A DNA stretch of 64,000 bases from Symbiodinium kawagutii (Eukaryota > Sar > Dinophyceae > Suessiales > Symbiodiniaceae), in the NCBI GenBank assembly GCA_009767595.1, contig VSDK01012581.1, positions 26,709 through 90,708 on the forward strand. Reading direction: 5' to 3'. Below the pieces are notes generated by a model. That model made no database searches, was not told where the DNA came from, and saw only the letters and a list, made by a program, of their open reading frames with translations. The stretch's first letter is position 1, and every line of letters begins with the position of its first letter. The position numbers were made by a program, and so were the translations under genes. Below are positions 42,689-53,338 of the stretch, piece by piece.

Positions 42689-43003
42689 TTGGAGACCCCA
42701 ATCAATGAAGCAACTGGATTTGAAGTGGTGGTACATTTATTTGCTTGCTGGGAAAGCAAGAAGTCAGTAATGGATTGCTCACTAATTATCACAATTCTGT
42801 TTATTTGCTATCAATTTTGGAAATTAATGAGCAATTTGAACATTCACTCTTCAGCCCACTATGTCGCAATTCATGAGCGATATGCAAATCTGGATTTCAG
42901 TTCATTTCATATGCGCTGTGAATTGCGTAAATCGACTAGCAGTACAAATGTCAATGGAATGCCCGTGTGTGAGTTCATTTATGGGGCAAAAGGGGTGTGT
43001 TGA
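42689..43003 (+). CDS. Coding-like open frame, about 104 codons, unidentified
   Basis: Plus strand from ATG to TGA: FEVVVHLFACWESKKSVMDC, IITILFICYQFWKLMSNLNI. There is a hydrophobic run that could be a membrane segment. Not G/C-biased at third positions. Weak evidence overall. Confidence 0.25.
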   Translation: METPINEATGFEVVVHLFACWESKKSVMDCSLIITILFICYQFWKLMSNLNIHSSAHYVAIHERYANLDFSSFHMRCELRKSTSSTNVNGMPVCEFIYGAKGVC

Positions 43004-43019
43004 TATGATGACAGCATTA

Positions 43020-43580
43020 CTAACCATGCATCATGATCACCAATACTGTCAACCATTCTTTTCTTATATAACCGTCATTAAGCATCAATATCACCCATCA
43101 ATGGACCATTATCCGCTATGATTTAACCAGTATCAACCATGGATAACCCACATTTCACCATTATTAACCATGAATAGCCTACATTTCACCATGATTACCA
43201 TGAATGACCCACATTTCACCATTACTAGCCATGATGAAGCATCATTAACCATCATTAGCGACGATTTTTGGTTACTATTCCCTCTTATTCACCGCTATGA
43301 GCCATAGGGATCTACATTACCCATGATTGATAGTAAGAATGTTTAACCATCATTCAACCATTAAAAAGCTTGATCAACCACAATTCACAATTATTCACTA
43401 TGACTTAATCACAATTCAATGTCATTTCACTATTGTCAACCATGATGAACCATGATGAACCATGAATAATCAACATTTCACCAAACTAACCACAAACATT
43501 GACAAATAACCACAAACACCCATTGCTCACCTTGCTAGCCACAAAGACCTATTGCTCACTATTAATAACCATCATCAAAC
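43020..43580 (+). repeat. ACCATCATTAACCATGA background
   Basis: Dense words in ACC orientation up to the family B element at 43.59 kb. Confidence 0.7.
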
Positions 43581-43589
43581 CATCATTTA

Positions 43590-43689
43590 CTGGTTGGTGG
43601 TTTCAACCCCTATGAAAAATATGCTTGTCAACCAACCAATTGTTGATAACCACTAGGGAAAAGAAAAAATGTTTGAAACCACCAACAAG
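43590..43689 (+). mobile_element. Family B element, short form
   Basis: CTGGTTGGTGGTTTCAACCC at the left and TTTGAAACCACCAACAAG at the right; inner GTCAACCAACCAATTGTTGA. It runs directly into a GTT microsatellite at 43690-43720 that separates it from a putative exon. Confidence 0.88.
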
Positions 43690-43720
43690 TTGTTGTTGTT
43701 GTTGTTGTTGTTGTTGTTGG
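43690..43720 (+). repeat. GTT microsatellite
   Basis: About ten GTT units. The poly-Gln frame on minus is a by-product. Confidence 0.92.
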
Positions 43721-43728
43721 CGACTCAC

Positions 43729-43780
43729 AGCGGTAGCTGCAGTCCGGGAACACACCTCCACCGGCAGATCCACAGGCATA
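43729..43780 (-). CDS. Putative short exon beside a microsatellite
   Basis: Minus strand, 52 bp: a GTTGCGGAG acceptor (weak), then YACGSAGGGVFPDCSYR in one of three open frames, then CGCT|GTGAGT, a strong donor. The intron would begin with GTGAGTCG followed at once by the microsatellite. Confidence 0.33.
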
Positions 43781-43996
43781 CTCCGCAACAAGTTTAATCA
43801 TTGATTAACCCATGATGAATCAATAACCAACCAATGGTTATACATTTCATCAATAATGGGTTTGTCACCAAAAGCCACTAAACCATTGGTTGGTATTCAT
43901 TAATTCAATTATTGAGTAACCATCATCTAACCATCATTAACCATGATGAACCACCATAAACCATTGGTTGATTATTGAGTAACCATCATTAGTTGA

Positions 43997-44115
43997 TATG
44001 GCAGTGGGTCAAAACCCTGTACACCTGGTTCCCCTATCATAACCATTGTTTTCCTTATAGTTTGTTGGTGATTATCCCGGCTACTTGGTGGGTTAATATT
44101 GACCCATAGCCATAT
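43997..44115 (-). mobile_element. Family C element, reverse orientation
   Basis: TATGGCAGTGGGTCAAAACC at the left and TTAATATTGACCCATAGCCA at the right; inner CCTGGTTCCCCTATCATAAC and TTTTCCTTATAG. It ends about 18 bp from the exon at 44133. Confidence 0.85.
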
Positions 44116-44132
44116 TAACCATGCTGAACCAC

Positions 44133-44242
44133 CAACTTTCGCCCTCGCCGCGCCCGAAACTTCGTCCAAAACACAAGAGGTCACAGGGGCAGCCGCTGGG
44201 CGTCTTGGCTTCACCATGCTGCCGCACGCTGCGGTGAAACTC
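44133..44242 (-). CDS. Putative exon, unidentified
   Basis: Minus strand, 110 bp: a GGTTGAGCCCAG acceptor, then EFHRSVRQHGEAKTPSGCPC and DLLCFGRSFGRGEGESW, then TG|GTGGTT. G/C-rich third positions and several Cys. The plus strand is also open (FALAAPETSSKTQEVTGAAA) but has no acceptor. The family is not recognised. Confidence 0.47.
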
Positions 44243-44289
44243 CTGGGCTCAACCGGGTCGGTAGGACTGGAGGCGCAGGTCGGTTGTGA

Positions 44290-44680
44290 CTAGGAGACTT
44301 CACCAAATCATGGTTCATGGTGGGTAGTAGTGGGTAATATTGGTTGATAATGATGCTTAGTAACGCTTAAAAATGGTTGGAGACAATGGTTTGTAATGGG
44401 TAATGCTGGTTGATAATGATGGTTAGTAAGGGTTGAGTGTGATATAACTCCATAGAAAGTAAACCTATAAAGTAGGTGAACTAACCCTCAAAACCCTAAA
44501 AGTTATAAGGTAAATGATCGACAAGGAAAATACCTTACTGGTTTGAGCAGCGGTTGAGTGAGAGTGGTTGATGATTGTTAGTGATGGTTGATTAATGATG
44601 ATTAATGATGGTTAATGATGGTTCATGATGCTTGGTGATGGTTTGTGATGGTTCATGGTTTTTGTTGAAATTGGTGCCCT
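44290..44680 (+). repeat. GGTTGATAATGATGG background
   Basis: Words in GGT orientation directly beyond the exon at 44.13-44.24 kb, opposite to the flank at 43.8-43.99 kb. Confidence 0.7.
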
Positions 44681-45228
44681 TAATTCATGATCTAAAAGGA
44701 AGTAATGACAATTAGCAAATTTCAATCATGATGAATTGTCAATTGTGATGAATGCTGGTGGCCGGAAGTGGTTGATGACAATAGTACTGGTTGGCGGTAG
44801 GAGCACAGGTACCAAATATGGCATATGATGAAAACCAGCAGAAGTTTATTACTGTTGACCTTTTTGCAATAGCAGTTCGAAGCGATTAATGATACTTAGT
44901 GGTGGTTGATTCTGATAATACTGACACTATTGGGTGGTCCATTGACCACTACTTCTATCAACCACTTGCATAAAGAGTTAAGGAACAGTAGTGATAGCAG
45001 TTGTTAGTAGTAGAGATCGCGTACATCACAAAACACAATAATCAAACATCGTAGAAGTTAATGGCCAGCTGTATCGGAATAACTTTAAGATCTATATGCT
45101 ACCGCATCCCAATGCTTGCTGTTCAAAATGGCCCCATGATTCACAGCCTTGGCGACACAGCGCCACTCCGGAAATCATGGTTCACGTTAAGGGAAGCAGC
45201 GTAGGTAAACCAAAATAATGATATGCAA

Positions 45229-45351
45229 GTGGCGAGCTGGGTCAATATTAACCAACCAATTTCATGGGGGATGACAACCAACAAACTATAGGGAAAACAA
45301 TGGTTATGATAGGGGAACCAGGGGGACTAAGGGTTTTGACCCACAGCCAAG
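45229..45351 (+). mobile_element. Family C inverted-repeat element
   Basis: GTGGCGAGCTGGGTCAATAT at the left and TTTTGACCCACAGCCAAG at the right; inner TAGGGAAAACAATGGTTATG and GGGGAACCAGGGGGAC. A GCGAGCTGGGT variant of the left end is shared with 57.46 kb. Confidence 0.88.
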
Positions 45352-45659
45352 TGATTAATTTGATCAACCTTTGGGATTATAACTGATCACACTATGTCAC
45401 CATAACCATATAATCATATTCATACAGTGTGTCTTTTGTTTTCAAGAACTATCCACGTGTACTTATTCTTTATTGAGCCTATACTATGGTTAATCATTGC
45501 TAGCATTAATGGGCATATGTTGAGTGACCAGTGCCCAATCACCAATACACGATGATATGGCCAGTGGTATCAGGGAGGTTCTCAGAAGTACCCTACTGGG
45601 AGGTACCTTTACAGAAACTTTATGGAATAATGTGTTTGGATCAAGCTTCCAGAGTGTGG

Positions 45660-46724
45660 CTAGAACAACTGTTCAGTGAATGTGTCCAAGACTGGAGGTT
45701 CTTGAGCATCTGCAATGAAAGTCTTCGCTGATGCAAGGAACAGAGGCAACTGTAGGCGCTGCGGGCGCTGAGTACAGTGTGCAAGACTTTTTTTTGCCAG
45801 TACTGTTTGTTCCACTGTCGAATTGCCTCGGAATATCTTTCGTCAACCCTGAACGTTTAGCTGCAAGTGCCCACTTTTTTGTTTTTTGTTGCTCCACGCA
45901 CTTGACAATGGCTGCTGCAGGATCGCAGCCGCAATTGCGCGTACGATCACTGCAGCGCGGGATGGCGATTGAGGCCGATTGAGCTGCACCCCATCCCACA
46001 AACTGGGCCAAAAGTGACATACAGTACGGCATGCCCTGAAGTTCCGCCCCGCAAACAAGGCCATGGGAGCCAAAACTCAAACGGACTGAAGATTCTGTGC
46101 TGAAAAACCCAAGCTCCACATGTGCACGTTGATCAGGTTCGACAGCGTGACAGTTGGAAAAGGTCGATTGCTACCTCCATGAAATCCGTCAAAACTCAGT
46201 GAGTTTGTTTGATCCTTGTGCTGGCATCCGTCATAGTCATTGCCAATTGTCCAAGACATTTCTGGATAAACCATTACTGAACAAGTAAACTTAATAAATA
46301 CTGATCTACTCTCTCTAAGCCCTGAACAATTTATGAACACCATCTTTCATTGATTCAACACGTCATCCTCAAATTGTATGGGGCGGTTGTGCCCATCAAC
46401 CAAGAATAATCTTTGTTGACATTGCGGTAATTGTGCTACATGCTGTCCGTGGACGAGAACATCACAATGGTATTGGGTTTGAATAATGTCGGGTGAGAAA
46501 CTAACAATGTCATCAGAATATCTGGTTACAACTAAATCATATTGGCTCAACGATAAAGAAATATAATGTTGGAGATTGTTGTTGCTTATTCCCCCTGCGA
46601 TTAACCACTCTAATCTAATATTGTAAAAACCATTATTAACCCCAGTCAAGCCTAGAAAATCCCTTGGTTTCACCAGGTTACAAGAAAATCCCACAGTTTC
46701 CTCTCTCATTAACCAAATCATAGT
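45660..46724 (-). pseudogene. Long coding relic broken only by three TGA codons
   Basis: One minus-strand frame runs about 354 codons from a family B element at 46725 down to TAG at 45660. It is interrupted by TGA at 46347-46349, 46077-46079 and 45843-45845, with no TAA or TAG and no obvious frameshift. Segments: LRLEWLIAGG-type leader, LQHYISLSLSQYDLVVTRYS, LVDGHNRPIQFEDDVLNQ, GNDYDGCQHKDQTNSLSFDG, LSNLINVHMWSLGFSAQNLQ, RAAVIVRAIAAAILQQPLSS, LFLASAKTFIADAQEPPVLD. It is protein-like throughout; in the last third an alternative minus frame is open for 148 codons. RYSDD recalls a reverse-transcriptase YxDD motif, but no other RT motif is visible, so I give it no weight. Likely a decayed intronless gene. 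The family is not recognised. Confidence 0.5.
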
Positions 46725-46902
46725 CTGGTTGGTGGTTTCAACCCCTTTGAACAAAAATTAGTCAACCAGCTATTTGTTAATAACTAATAGGGAAAATTAA
46801 AAAAACATTGAAACCACCAACAGGTAGTTGTTTAACCACTATTGTTGGATATTTATCCCCTATTATTAACCACTACTAACCATGGTTAAAACCACCAACC
46901 AG
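46725..46902 (+). mobile_element. Family B element, long form, best copy
   Basis: CTGGTTGGTGGTTTCAACCC at the left and GGTTAAAACCACCAACCAG at the right outer end are near-perfect complements. The inner short-form end GAAACCACCAACAGGTAG is followed by TTGTTTAACCACTATTGTTG. About 178 bp. It truncates the coding relic next to it. Confidence 0.9.
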
Positions 46903-46942
46903 TGGTAGATCAACTTCTAGGGTCCAAAACTCAACTCGTTGA

Positions 46943-47012
46943 ATCATGGCAAAGGAGAGCCTCCTGCAGGCATCTCACATCGTGCCCATGGCCACTGGAT
47001 GTGGCCAGGGGC
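46943..47012 (-). CDS. Putative exon, unidentified
   Basis: Minus strand: a strong GTTTTTACCTCACCAG acceptor, then PLATSSGHGHDVRCLQEALL in one frame (APGHIQWPWARCEMPAGGSP in another). The 3' border is unclear; a GA donor near the end is possible. The plus strand has G|GTGAGG, so strand is not certain. Confidence 0.32.
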
Positions 47013-47152
47013 CTGGTGAGGTAAAAACTTGGGAATGAACCGTAGGAAGTTCCTGGTTGGTGGTTGAAAAACCACTCCTTGAATGGCTTAGAATGGTAAA
47101 TAATGCTTGATATAATGGGTATAATGATTATAATGGCTAATCATGATCATTC

Positions 47153-47255
47153 CTGGTTGGTGGTCAAACCACCCCTATGAAAAATGTTCGTCAACCAGCC
47201 ATGTGTTAATGATTACTAGGGGAAGTAGAAAATGTTTGAACAAAAACCACCGACC
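47153..47255 (+). mobile_element. Family B element, short form
   Basis: CTGGTTGGTGGTCAAACCAC at the left and AACAAAAACCACCGACC at the right; inner GTCAACCAGCCATGTGTTAA. It directly precedes a family A copy with only three bases between. Confidence 0.82.
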
Positions 47256-47258
47256 ATA

Positions 47259-47360
47259 TGGTGGTTTCTCAAAATAGGGGACCCCAAAATCACCCACTAT
47301 TAACCATTTATAGTAATACACCAGCCATTTTTGGGGTACCCCTATTTTGAGAAACACCCA
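47259..47360 (+). mobile_element. Family A inverted-repeat element, near consensus
   Basis: TGGTGGTTTCTCAAAATAGG at the left pairs with CCCCTATTTTGAGAAACACC at the right; inner AAATCACCCACTATTAACCA and TAGTAATACACCAGCCATTT. Flanked by ATA on both sides. The best-preserved copy in the window. Confidence 0.93.
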
Positions 47361-47470
47361 TATAAGGTTCTATAACCTCTGGCTCTGAACCAAGTTACCA
47401 GCTCATACCCCAGACCTGAGTCACAGTTGCTTGAAACCGCAACCTCTATCATCATCACCAAATACTCAGG

Positions 47471-47577
47471 TGGTGGTTTCTCAAGTCATAGGGCTACCCC
47501 CCAAATCATCCAATATTAACCAAATTTTTACCAATAAACCAACCATTTTGGGGGATCCCTATTTTGAGAAAGCACCA
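47471..47577 (+). mobile_element. Family A inverted-repeat element
   Basis: TGGTGGTTTCTCAAGTCATA at the left and CCCTATTTTGAGAAAGCACC at the right; flanked by CAGG and AGGT. It lies 17 bp beyond the 3' end of the next exon. Confidence 0.85.
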
Positions 47578-47593
47578 GGTAGGCTAACCTTAC

Positions 47594-47741
47594 CTGCGAC
47601 CATGGCTTCATGTCACCACTGGAGACCCGGGGGCCACCCGTTCGCGAACTGCTTCCAGGTTTCGGGATCCAAGAAGGGGCAAACCTGGAGCAACGGCGGC
47701 GCAGCTGACCATGGAACGTGGGGTCGTTCCAAGTTGTGGCT
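47594..47741 (-). CDS. Putative exon, two possible frames and donors
   Basis: Minus strand: a CATGAGGCTAG acceptor, then about 40 codons. One frame (SHNLERPHVPWSAAPPLLQV; CPFLDPETWKQFANGWPPGL) would use the donor TG|GTGACA at 47617. Another (WNDPTFHGQLRRRCSRFAPS) would use the near-perfect donor CAG|GTAAGG at 47594. Third positions are G/C-rich in both. The plus strand is also open (FANCFQVSGSKKGQTWSNGG). I favour minus because of the borders. Confidence 0.48.
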
Positions 47742-48241
47742 CTAGCCTCATGGAACTGGTTGTTTCTAATGCAAAAAATGGCTGTGGGTCGAGCCATTGG
47801 TTTATAATAGATTTCCACTAGTCAAGCCATTGGCTACCCTAGTCAAGCGACTGGTTACCCCAAAAACCATTGGTTTATAGTAGATTTTCACTATAAATGG
47901 CCATATTGGAAGTCAATCATTTTGACACTCACACGGTGATCAATTGACAATTCTTATTGTTGGATGATTAATATTTGAACAAAACATCGTGTATAATTCA
48001 GATTCTGGTTGTTTCATGATGAGCTGAATGACTGACAAGTGAATCAGCTATATGATTGCATTATTGTTAACGATTCTTGGATGATGATTGACAAGTAAAC
48101 GATTGATTCATGCACTATCTAGTTTCATCGATGAAAATGTTTTGGAATATTGCCATGGAAGTGTCAAGTTATCCAATGGAGAAGGTTTCTTTCTGCAAAG
48201 GGAATGGGTGCGCAGTAGAGCCATCGCCTATGTTTCCACCA

Positions 48242-48364
48242 TATGGTGAACTGGGTCAGTACTGACCAACCAACCAAATGCATAGATTAACATCCCAACG
48301 TTCAGACTAGTCTGCTCACCAGGGGGATGTTTAGTAGGGGTACCGAATATTGACCCGCAGCCAT
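48242..48364 (+). mobile_element. Family C element, diverged centre
   Basis: TATGGTGAACTGGGTCAGTA at the left and GAATATTGACCCGCAGCCAT at the right are complementary. The centre (GACTAGTCTGCTCACCAG) differs from other copies. Confidence 0.7.
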
Positions 48365-48365
48365 T

Positions 48366-48990
48366 TCATGAAGGATCACTAGGCCACGATCAACCATTAT
48401 TAACTAATCATCATTAGCACATAAGGCATCAGGAGCCCTTCATAAACCATTATTTGATGAACCAACCTTCAGCGTCACCAAGACATTATCAACTATTACC
48501 ATCCATGATGCAGGATCTTTGAACCATCTAAATGCTTATCAAGTCATTAGTTGCAAACATGTTCGTTGCCTGGTGGCAGGCTACATCCTTTGTATCTTTG
48601 TTTGTCAAGTGCAACAAGTCAATCATGACCCATTGTCGGAGATCTCTTAAGGCGATGAACATGTTGTGGTTGGAATTATCAACTGATTGGTGGTTTCAGG
48701 TTAGAGGATTCATTCCACTGATAGCCTGCAATGTCAAAAAATATGTAAACAATGGTGGTTTCAGCAATTGTTTCACCATTGTTGTTGGTTATTCACCAAT
48801 GTTAACCACCATTCACCACCATAATTGTTAACCATTGACCACTATTGACCACCATTAATCATTGACCACTATTGACGACCATTAATCATCCATGATTAAC
48901 CACCATTGTTCATTATTGTTGGTCATTAATCACCGGAAAAACACCACAAAACCACCATTGACCGCCAACCATTTCAGCTATTGAATGTCA
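48366..48990 (+). repeat. AACCACCATTGACCACC background
   Basis: ACC-oriented words, strongest at 48780-48980, leading to the exon at 48997. A short open plus frame at 48532-48760 shows no convincing bias. Confidence 0.6.
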
Positions 48991-48996
48991 CTTCAC

Positions 48997-49051
48997 CATG
49001 AATGCAGCCTCCCCTCAGCTCGACGTGTTCCTGGCCTGTCGAGCGTCGCCG
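48997..49051 (-). CDS. Putative short exon
   Basis: Minus strand, 55 bp between a GAGTCTTGTTAG acceptor and an ATG|GTGAAG donor. Two frames are open (ATLDRPGTRRAEGRLHS or RRRSTGQEHVELRGGCIH). Both borders fit the consensus well for so small an island. Confidence 0.38.
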
Positions 49052-49184
49052 CTAACAAGACTCCTGAGCGAGACGGTGACATGTGCTCACGGGCTGTTTT
49101 TCATGCATATAAAAATACATTATGTCTATATATCTTTTGATGTTCATGTCGAAATACTTTTACATCTTTCAACATCTTTATACA

Positions 49185-49300
49185 TCTTTATTTATCTAAC
49201 TATATATAAAAAGATATGTTCATATATATATATACACCTTTATATGTACATAAAGTTGTATGTACATATCTACATATAAATGTATTTATGTGCAGGTAAA
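49185..49300 (+). repeat. TATATACATATG-type repeat
   Basis: Low-complexity TATATA, ACATATC and GTACATA words. Frames across it on either strand are by-products. Confidence 0.8.
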
Positions 49301-49777
49301 CATATATGTTTACCAGTAAATCTGTATGTGCAAAGGTAAGTGAGAATACAATGGCGTATGCACATAAACATGTAGATACATGCGGTGTAAATGAGTAAAT
49401 ATACATGTACGCGTAGGTATACAGGTTGTTTTTTGCAACCGTTGTACATTTCACGTCTATATACATCGAAACATGTATGTTATGTAAATACGTTTGGAAA
49501 CAACCGTACCTACATTGCACACACACACATGAGGTCTTTATGATTCTGAGTCACAACCTAGGTGAAAGGTACGTATTTCGTTGATGTGTACGCTGTTGTA
49601 AAATCAGTTCCAATCAACAACAGGACGAATATAACCAGCACCAATCAACGCCGACAGTTGTACACAATCATCAAGGATGATACAGTACCTGCACCCATAC
49701 ATTTTGCCTGCATATGCAAATGATCATATATTACCTAATGTCACATATGTCCAAATGATCTAAATGGCCAAGAACCA

Positions 49778-49984
49778 TCAATACACGTCACATACCTTCA
49801 CAAGCAACATGGATCTGTTGTACTGGCGACAGACCAGGCAGACCCAACCCATCCAGCTAGGATGATCACGAGCTAAAACTTCTGTTGGCTTGGGATACCT
49901 GAAGCGTATGGTCCATCTAAGATGCACGGATTGATTGTAAGAGGGGATACCTATTGCAAAACCCCAGGTCTCTGTGATGGTCAA
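49778..49984 (-). CDS. Coding-like open frame, about 68 codons
   Basis: Minus strand: GFAIGIPSYNQSVHLRWTIR and ARDHPSWMGWVCLVCRQYNR, with two Cys in a CxxC pair and several Trp. No splice borders. The product is not recognised. Confidence 0.27.
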   Translation of the reverse strand: MTITETWGFAIGIPSYNQSVHLRWTIRFRYPKPTEVLARDHPSWMGWVCLVCRQYNRSMLLVKVCDVY

Positions 49985-50790
49985 TCACCAGATATTTGTA
50001 CTAAAACAGCTGGTGGTGTATGAGCAGCTGAATATACCATTAACAATTTTTAGAGACATGTGACTCGGAGCCACCCTGGAATAGTTGGGAAGTGATGCGA
50101 AGTGTCATCCTCCAATCCGTCCACTCTTTGCTGAAGCAACCAACTGAGTTTCATATGTCAAATCAGGGTTCGTCCCTACGTTAGCTCCAAACCAGTGGAT
50201 TCCTTACTCAAATGCCGAACTGCTGGAGAACTTAAAGGTGGGCCCCATTCATGGATGGCCCATGATAGCCCCAAATGGGTATAATAGGTCAATCACAATC
50301 GATAGTCCAAAGACCAGCTTTGAAATGTGAGCCCTGGATAACCAATATTTCAGCAAAAATCCGGCCAATGATTAATGACCCAAGTTGTAGCTAGCTGATT
50401 TGTCCACAAGTGCATCTTTCGATTCGGAATTCATCGTAGATGGAGCAATACGACCCTGGGTGGCTGTAGCTGATAGACAGTATCGCCAGTGCCACGGTCT
50501 TGGTTAGAAATCAGGGTTTGCTTCAGTATCCATTGGCCCAACGGAACCCAGGCTTAAGAATGTTAACCCAGGATTTCATAAACCCCTGGTTGATGAATAG
50601 GTGGTATCCGCTAAAAGCCTTGGTTTCCCTTTAGAATGGTAACCCCCCCAATTAATCAACCTGGGGTTTATTAATCATGGGTAGACATTATTCCTGAAAA
50701 CATGGCTGGAACCCAGGTGATTGATACTTGATAGATATTGATAAAGCAACTGATTGCTGGTCAACTGCCGATTGCTTGATGGTAAATTGA

Positions 50791-51006
50791 TTAATCACAT
50801 ATCATGACTTGGACTGGATAGAGGCACGGATAAGTGTGCAACAAAAGAGGATCCAGAAAAAAACATATTCGTATTGAATTGATGGCTAGGATCCTTCGTT
50901 GGCATCCTTCTCCCAGGTTGGTTTGGAATGCAACAGGTTGGATAGAGCTCTCTATGATAACTTTCAAGTACCCAAATCTGGACATACTTTGCTGTTTCAC
51001 TGACAA
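50791..51006 (-). CDS. Coding-like open frame, about 71 codons
   Basis: Minus strand: MSRFGYLKVIIESSIQPVAF and GEGCQRRILAINSIRICFFL. Balanced composition without repeats. No borders seen. Confidence 0.25.
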   Translation of the reverse strand: MSVKQQSMSRFGYLKVIIESSIQPVAFQTNLGEGCQRRILAINSIRICFFLDPLLLHTYPCLYPVQVMICD

Positions 51007-51411
51007 ACTATGAGGGATCTTACTACCCGAAATAGGCGTATACTCCTCACAAGCTGATAAATTCTTTGGTGTTACGCAAAGAAAAAATCCGACACAGGGA
51101 TCCGTCAGTCAATCGGACAATCATCAATCTTTGCTCTCCCACAAACATGTGCATCTAATCAAAGGATTTCAAGGGTAGAGCCACCGAACCTGGTCCCTCG
51201 AGGGATATTTCGATCGTCTCTATACAGGGGGTCAGCACTGATCAAGGTTTCACATGAATCGTTTAAGCAATGTCAAATGCCTTTGTGTCGTTGGCTGTGG
51301 CTGCGTGATTCCTGGTGCCTCAATGTTCCCAAGTAGTCTCCACCACTGGCTCTGCCCGAGCAACAATGACAAAACACCAAAAACAATTGTTGACTACTGC
51401 ACTCATAGAAA

Positions 51412-51759
51412 TCAAACACCCTTTCTGAGATCCTTCAAAAAAAAGCAGTTGCCAAATGTAACAGCGCCTGTTCTGTGCCACCAATCCCGACATCCAGGGA
51501 AAAGAACCCCGAGTGATTTGAGCAATAGGTTCATCATCAAATCGCATGAATTTGCTCGGGGATATTCAGGAATCACCTTGTCCGCGGGACGCGAAGGCTT
51601 TCCCCCGGGCTGATGCATAGATGTTTGAAGGTCACTGAGGGGACGGCTGAACGCTGACCTCAACTTCTCCAAGTTTCGGATTTCCGCCCAACTTCTCTTC
51701 CAACCAGCTCTGCCTGGCGGCATGAAGTGGAGCAGCGCACGGCAATTTGCCACAGTCAT
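51412..51759 (-). CDS. Coding-like open frame, about 115 codons
   Basis: Minus strand from ATG (MTVANCRALLHFMPPGRAGW, then AEIRNLEKLRSAFSRPLSDL) to TGA. The first half is G/C-rich at third positions. A short exon could be cut from it between CCGCCAG and TGAG|GTCAGC. The plus strand is open for 119 codons over part of the interval, so strand is uncertain. Confidence 0.32.
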   Translation of the reverse strand: MTVANCRALLHFMPPGRAGWKRSWAEIRNLEKLRSAFSRPLSDLQTSMHQPGGKPSRPADKVIPEYPRANSCDLMMNLLLKSLGVLFPGCRDWWHRTGAVTFGNCFFLKDLRKGV

Positions 51760-52004
51760 TGATCTTCTCTGCTCTCTGTCATCTGCTTAGTGCAGTTGAG
51801 GGAAAAGATGTGTTTTTTTTTTTTAGATAGCTCATGTGGGTTTCAATGGTGCTGCTCCTTTGAAACAATATGTAGGGATCGTTGATACGGAAACTGCCAG
51901 TGACTGGAGGGTACACCATGTATGGACAAATCCATGTACGGTAATTCCGGCCATGACGGAACATCGCGAAGTTGCTACGAAGTTGGGCCAATGAGTGGCT
52001 GATT

Positions 52005-52108
52005 TGGGTGTTTCTCAAAATAGGGGACCCCCCAAATCATCCCTTAGTAAACAGTTATGGCAATAAACTAGCATTTTTTTTTGAGTTCCCTATTTTGAGA
52101 AACCACCA
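52005..52108 (+). mobile_element. Family A inverted-repeat element, well preserved
   Basis: TGGGTGTTTCTCAAAATAGG at the left and CCCTATTTTGAGAAACCACC at the right; inner CCCAAATCATCCCTTAGTAA. Flanked by TT(T) on both sides. Confidence 0.9.
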
Positions 52109-52613
52109 TTTGTGGTATAGACTAGGTGTGGGTTAAGAAATCCCATACGTCTACTGTAGCTGGGAAGCACCACCCTAATTAGAATCACGATGGCTACCGT
52201 TCATGTTTCACTACCATCGATTTCCCGGTCATCCACGGCCGTTCTCTCTATAACATAGTGCATCCTCCAAACTCGCTGCTTTCCTCAGTTTTGGTGGCTT
52301 GTAGATCCCTTGCTCACACTGCAATTCTAAACGGATATATAGCAAATCCATCCTATCCCAACAAGACTAAGAAACACACTTTGCGGATAGATTAACCCAG
52401 CAGTAAATGAAGATTATTGGCTGGTTCAGAGTACCGATGATTCATGGAGAGTACTTGTTTTACGCTCGTCAAATTGATGACCAGCACCAAAACCTGAGCA
52501 GTTGAAAGATGGTCAATCTATGGTTACCCTGGCCATCCATGGCTCCTCCAAAAGGTAGGTTTTGAGCCTCCAAAATGTGGGCTACAAACGGTTTTAACAT
52601 GTTGTAACCTATA

Positions 52614-52668
52614 TCTATATATATATACTGTATATTAAATAAATTATATATATATATATGTATATCTA
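52614..52668 (+). repeat. TA microsatellite
   Basis: ATATATATATACTGTATAT and ATATATATATATGTATATC blocks separated by an AAATAAAT spacer. Confidence 0.88.
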
Positions 52669-53130
52669 AAAATGATGGTGAACTGGGCGCCAATGGTAGT
52701 TGATGATGAATGGTACAGTAGCTGCAATGGCCGTTCGGCAACTCGTCGATGGTATCTTTTTTCATGATGGAATGATGATGATTGTAGATATGGTAACTTA
52801 TGATTAGTGGTGGCTAATCACAAAGAAAATTCTGGCAAATAATATATGTAGCTCTCCCCATCCTTGTCAATCCTAAACCTTAGGATCGTGCTTTGTGTTG
52901 TAATTACGTCTGACTATGATTGCTGTCTGTTTAGGTGTCGGGAAACATATGTTTTTCTGAAGTTTGATCTGTTATTGCTATGGGTATGATTATTTTCTTA
53001 ACACTCTACTCAGTTGACTACCAACAAAAACAAACCCTCGTTCTTGGTCATCCGGGATATCACTGGATATCCTCTCTAACTTATCAATATCTGATCACTG
53101 GCAACCAGTATTCACCATGACTCAGCAATT

Positions 53131-53338
53131 ATGCACCATACATTAACCATTAACCAACTAGAGCATATCACTCATCAAAGTCAACCAAATTCACTCATCA
53201 AACTCAACCAAATTCAACCATCAAACTCAACCAAAGTCAACCATCAAACTCAACCATCAAACTCAACTCAACATGAAACTCAACTCAACCATCAAATTCA
53301 ACCAATCTCAACCATCAAATTCACTACATATCACCAAC
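53131..53338 (+). repeat. AAACTCAACCATC tandem background
   Basis: Units of CAACCATCAAACTCAACC with small changes. The open plus frame through it (TKVNHQTQPSNSTQHETQLN) is repeat-derived. Confidence 0.85.

Larger units (their letters stand above)
49600..52000. other. Non-repetitive block with scattered coding-like frames
   Basis: Unlike its neighbours this block has almost none of the ACCATCA words. Three minus-strand frames (next entries) look like protein; 50040-50780 holds nothing I can support. It may be a large decayed insertion or an older intron core. Confidence 0.4.

Noticed and set aside
46540-46560. RYSDD as a reverse-transcriptase YxDD motif
   Set aside because: No other reverse-transcriptase motif is found in the surrounding 350 codons; five residues alone are not evidence.
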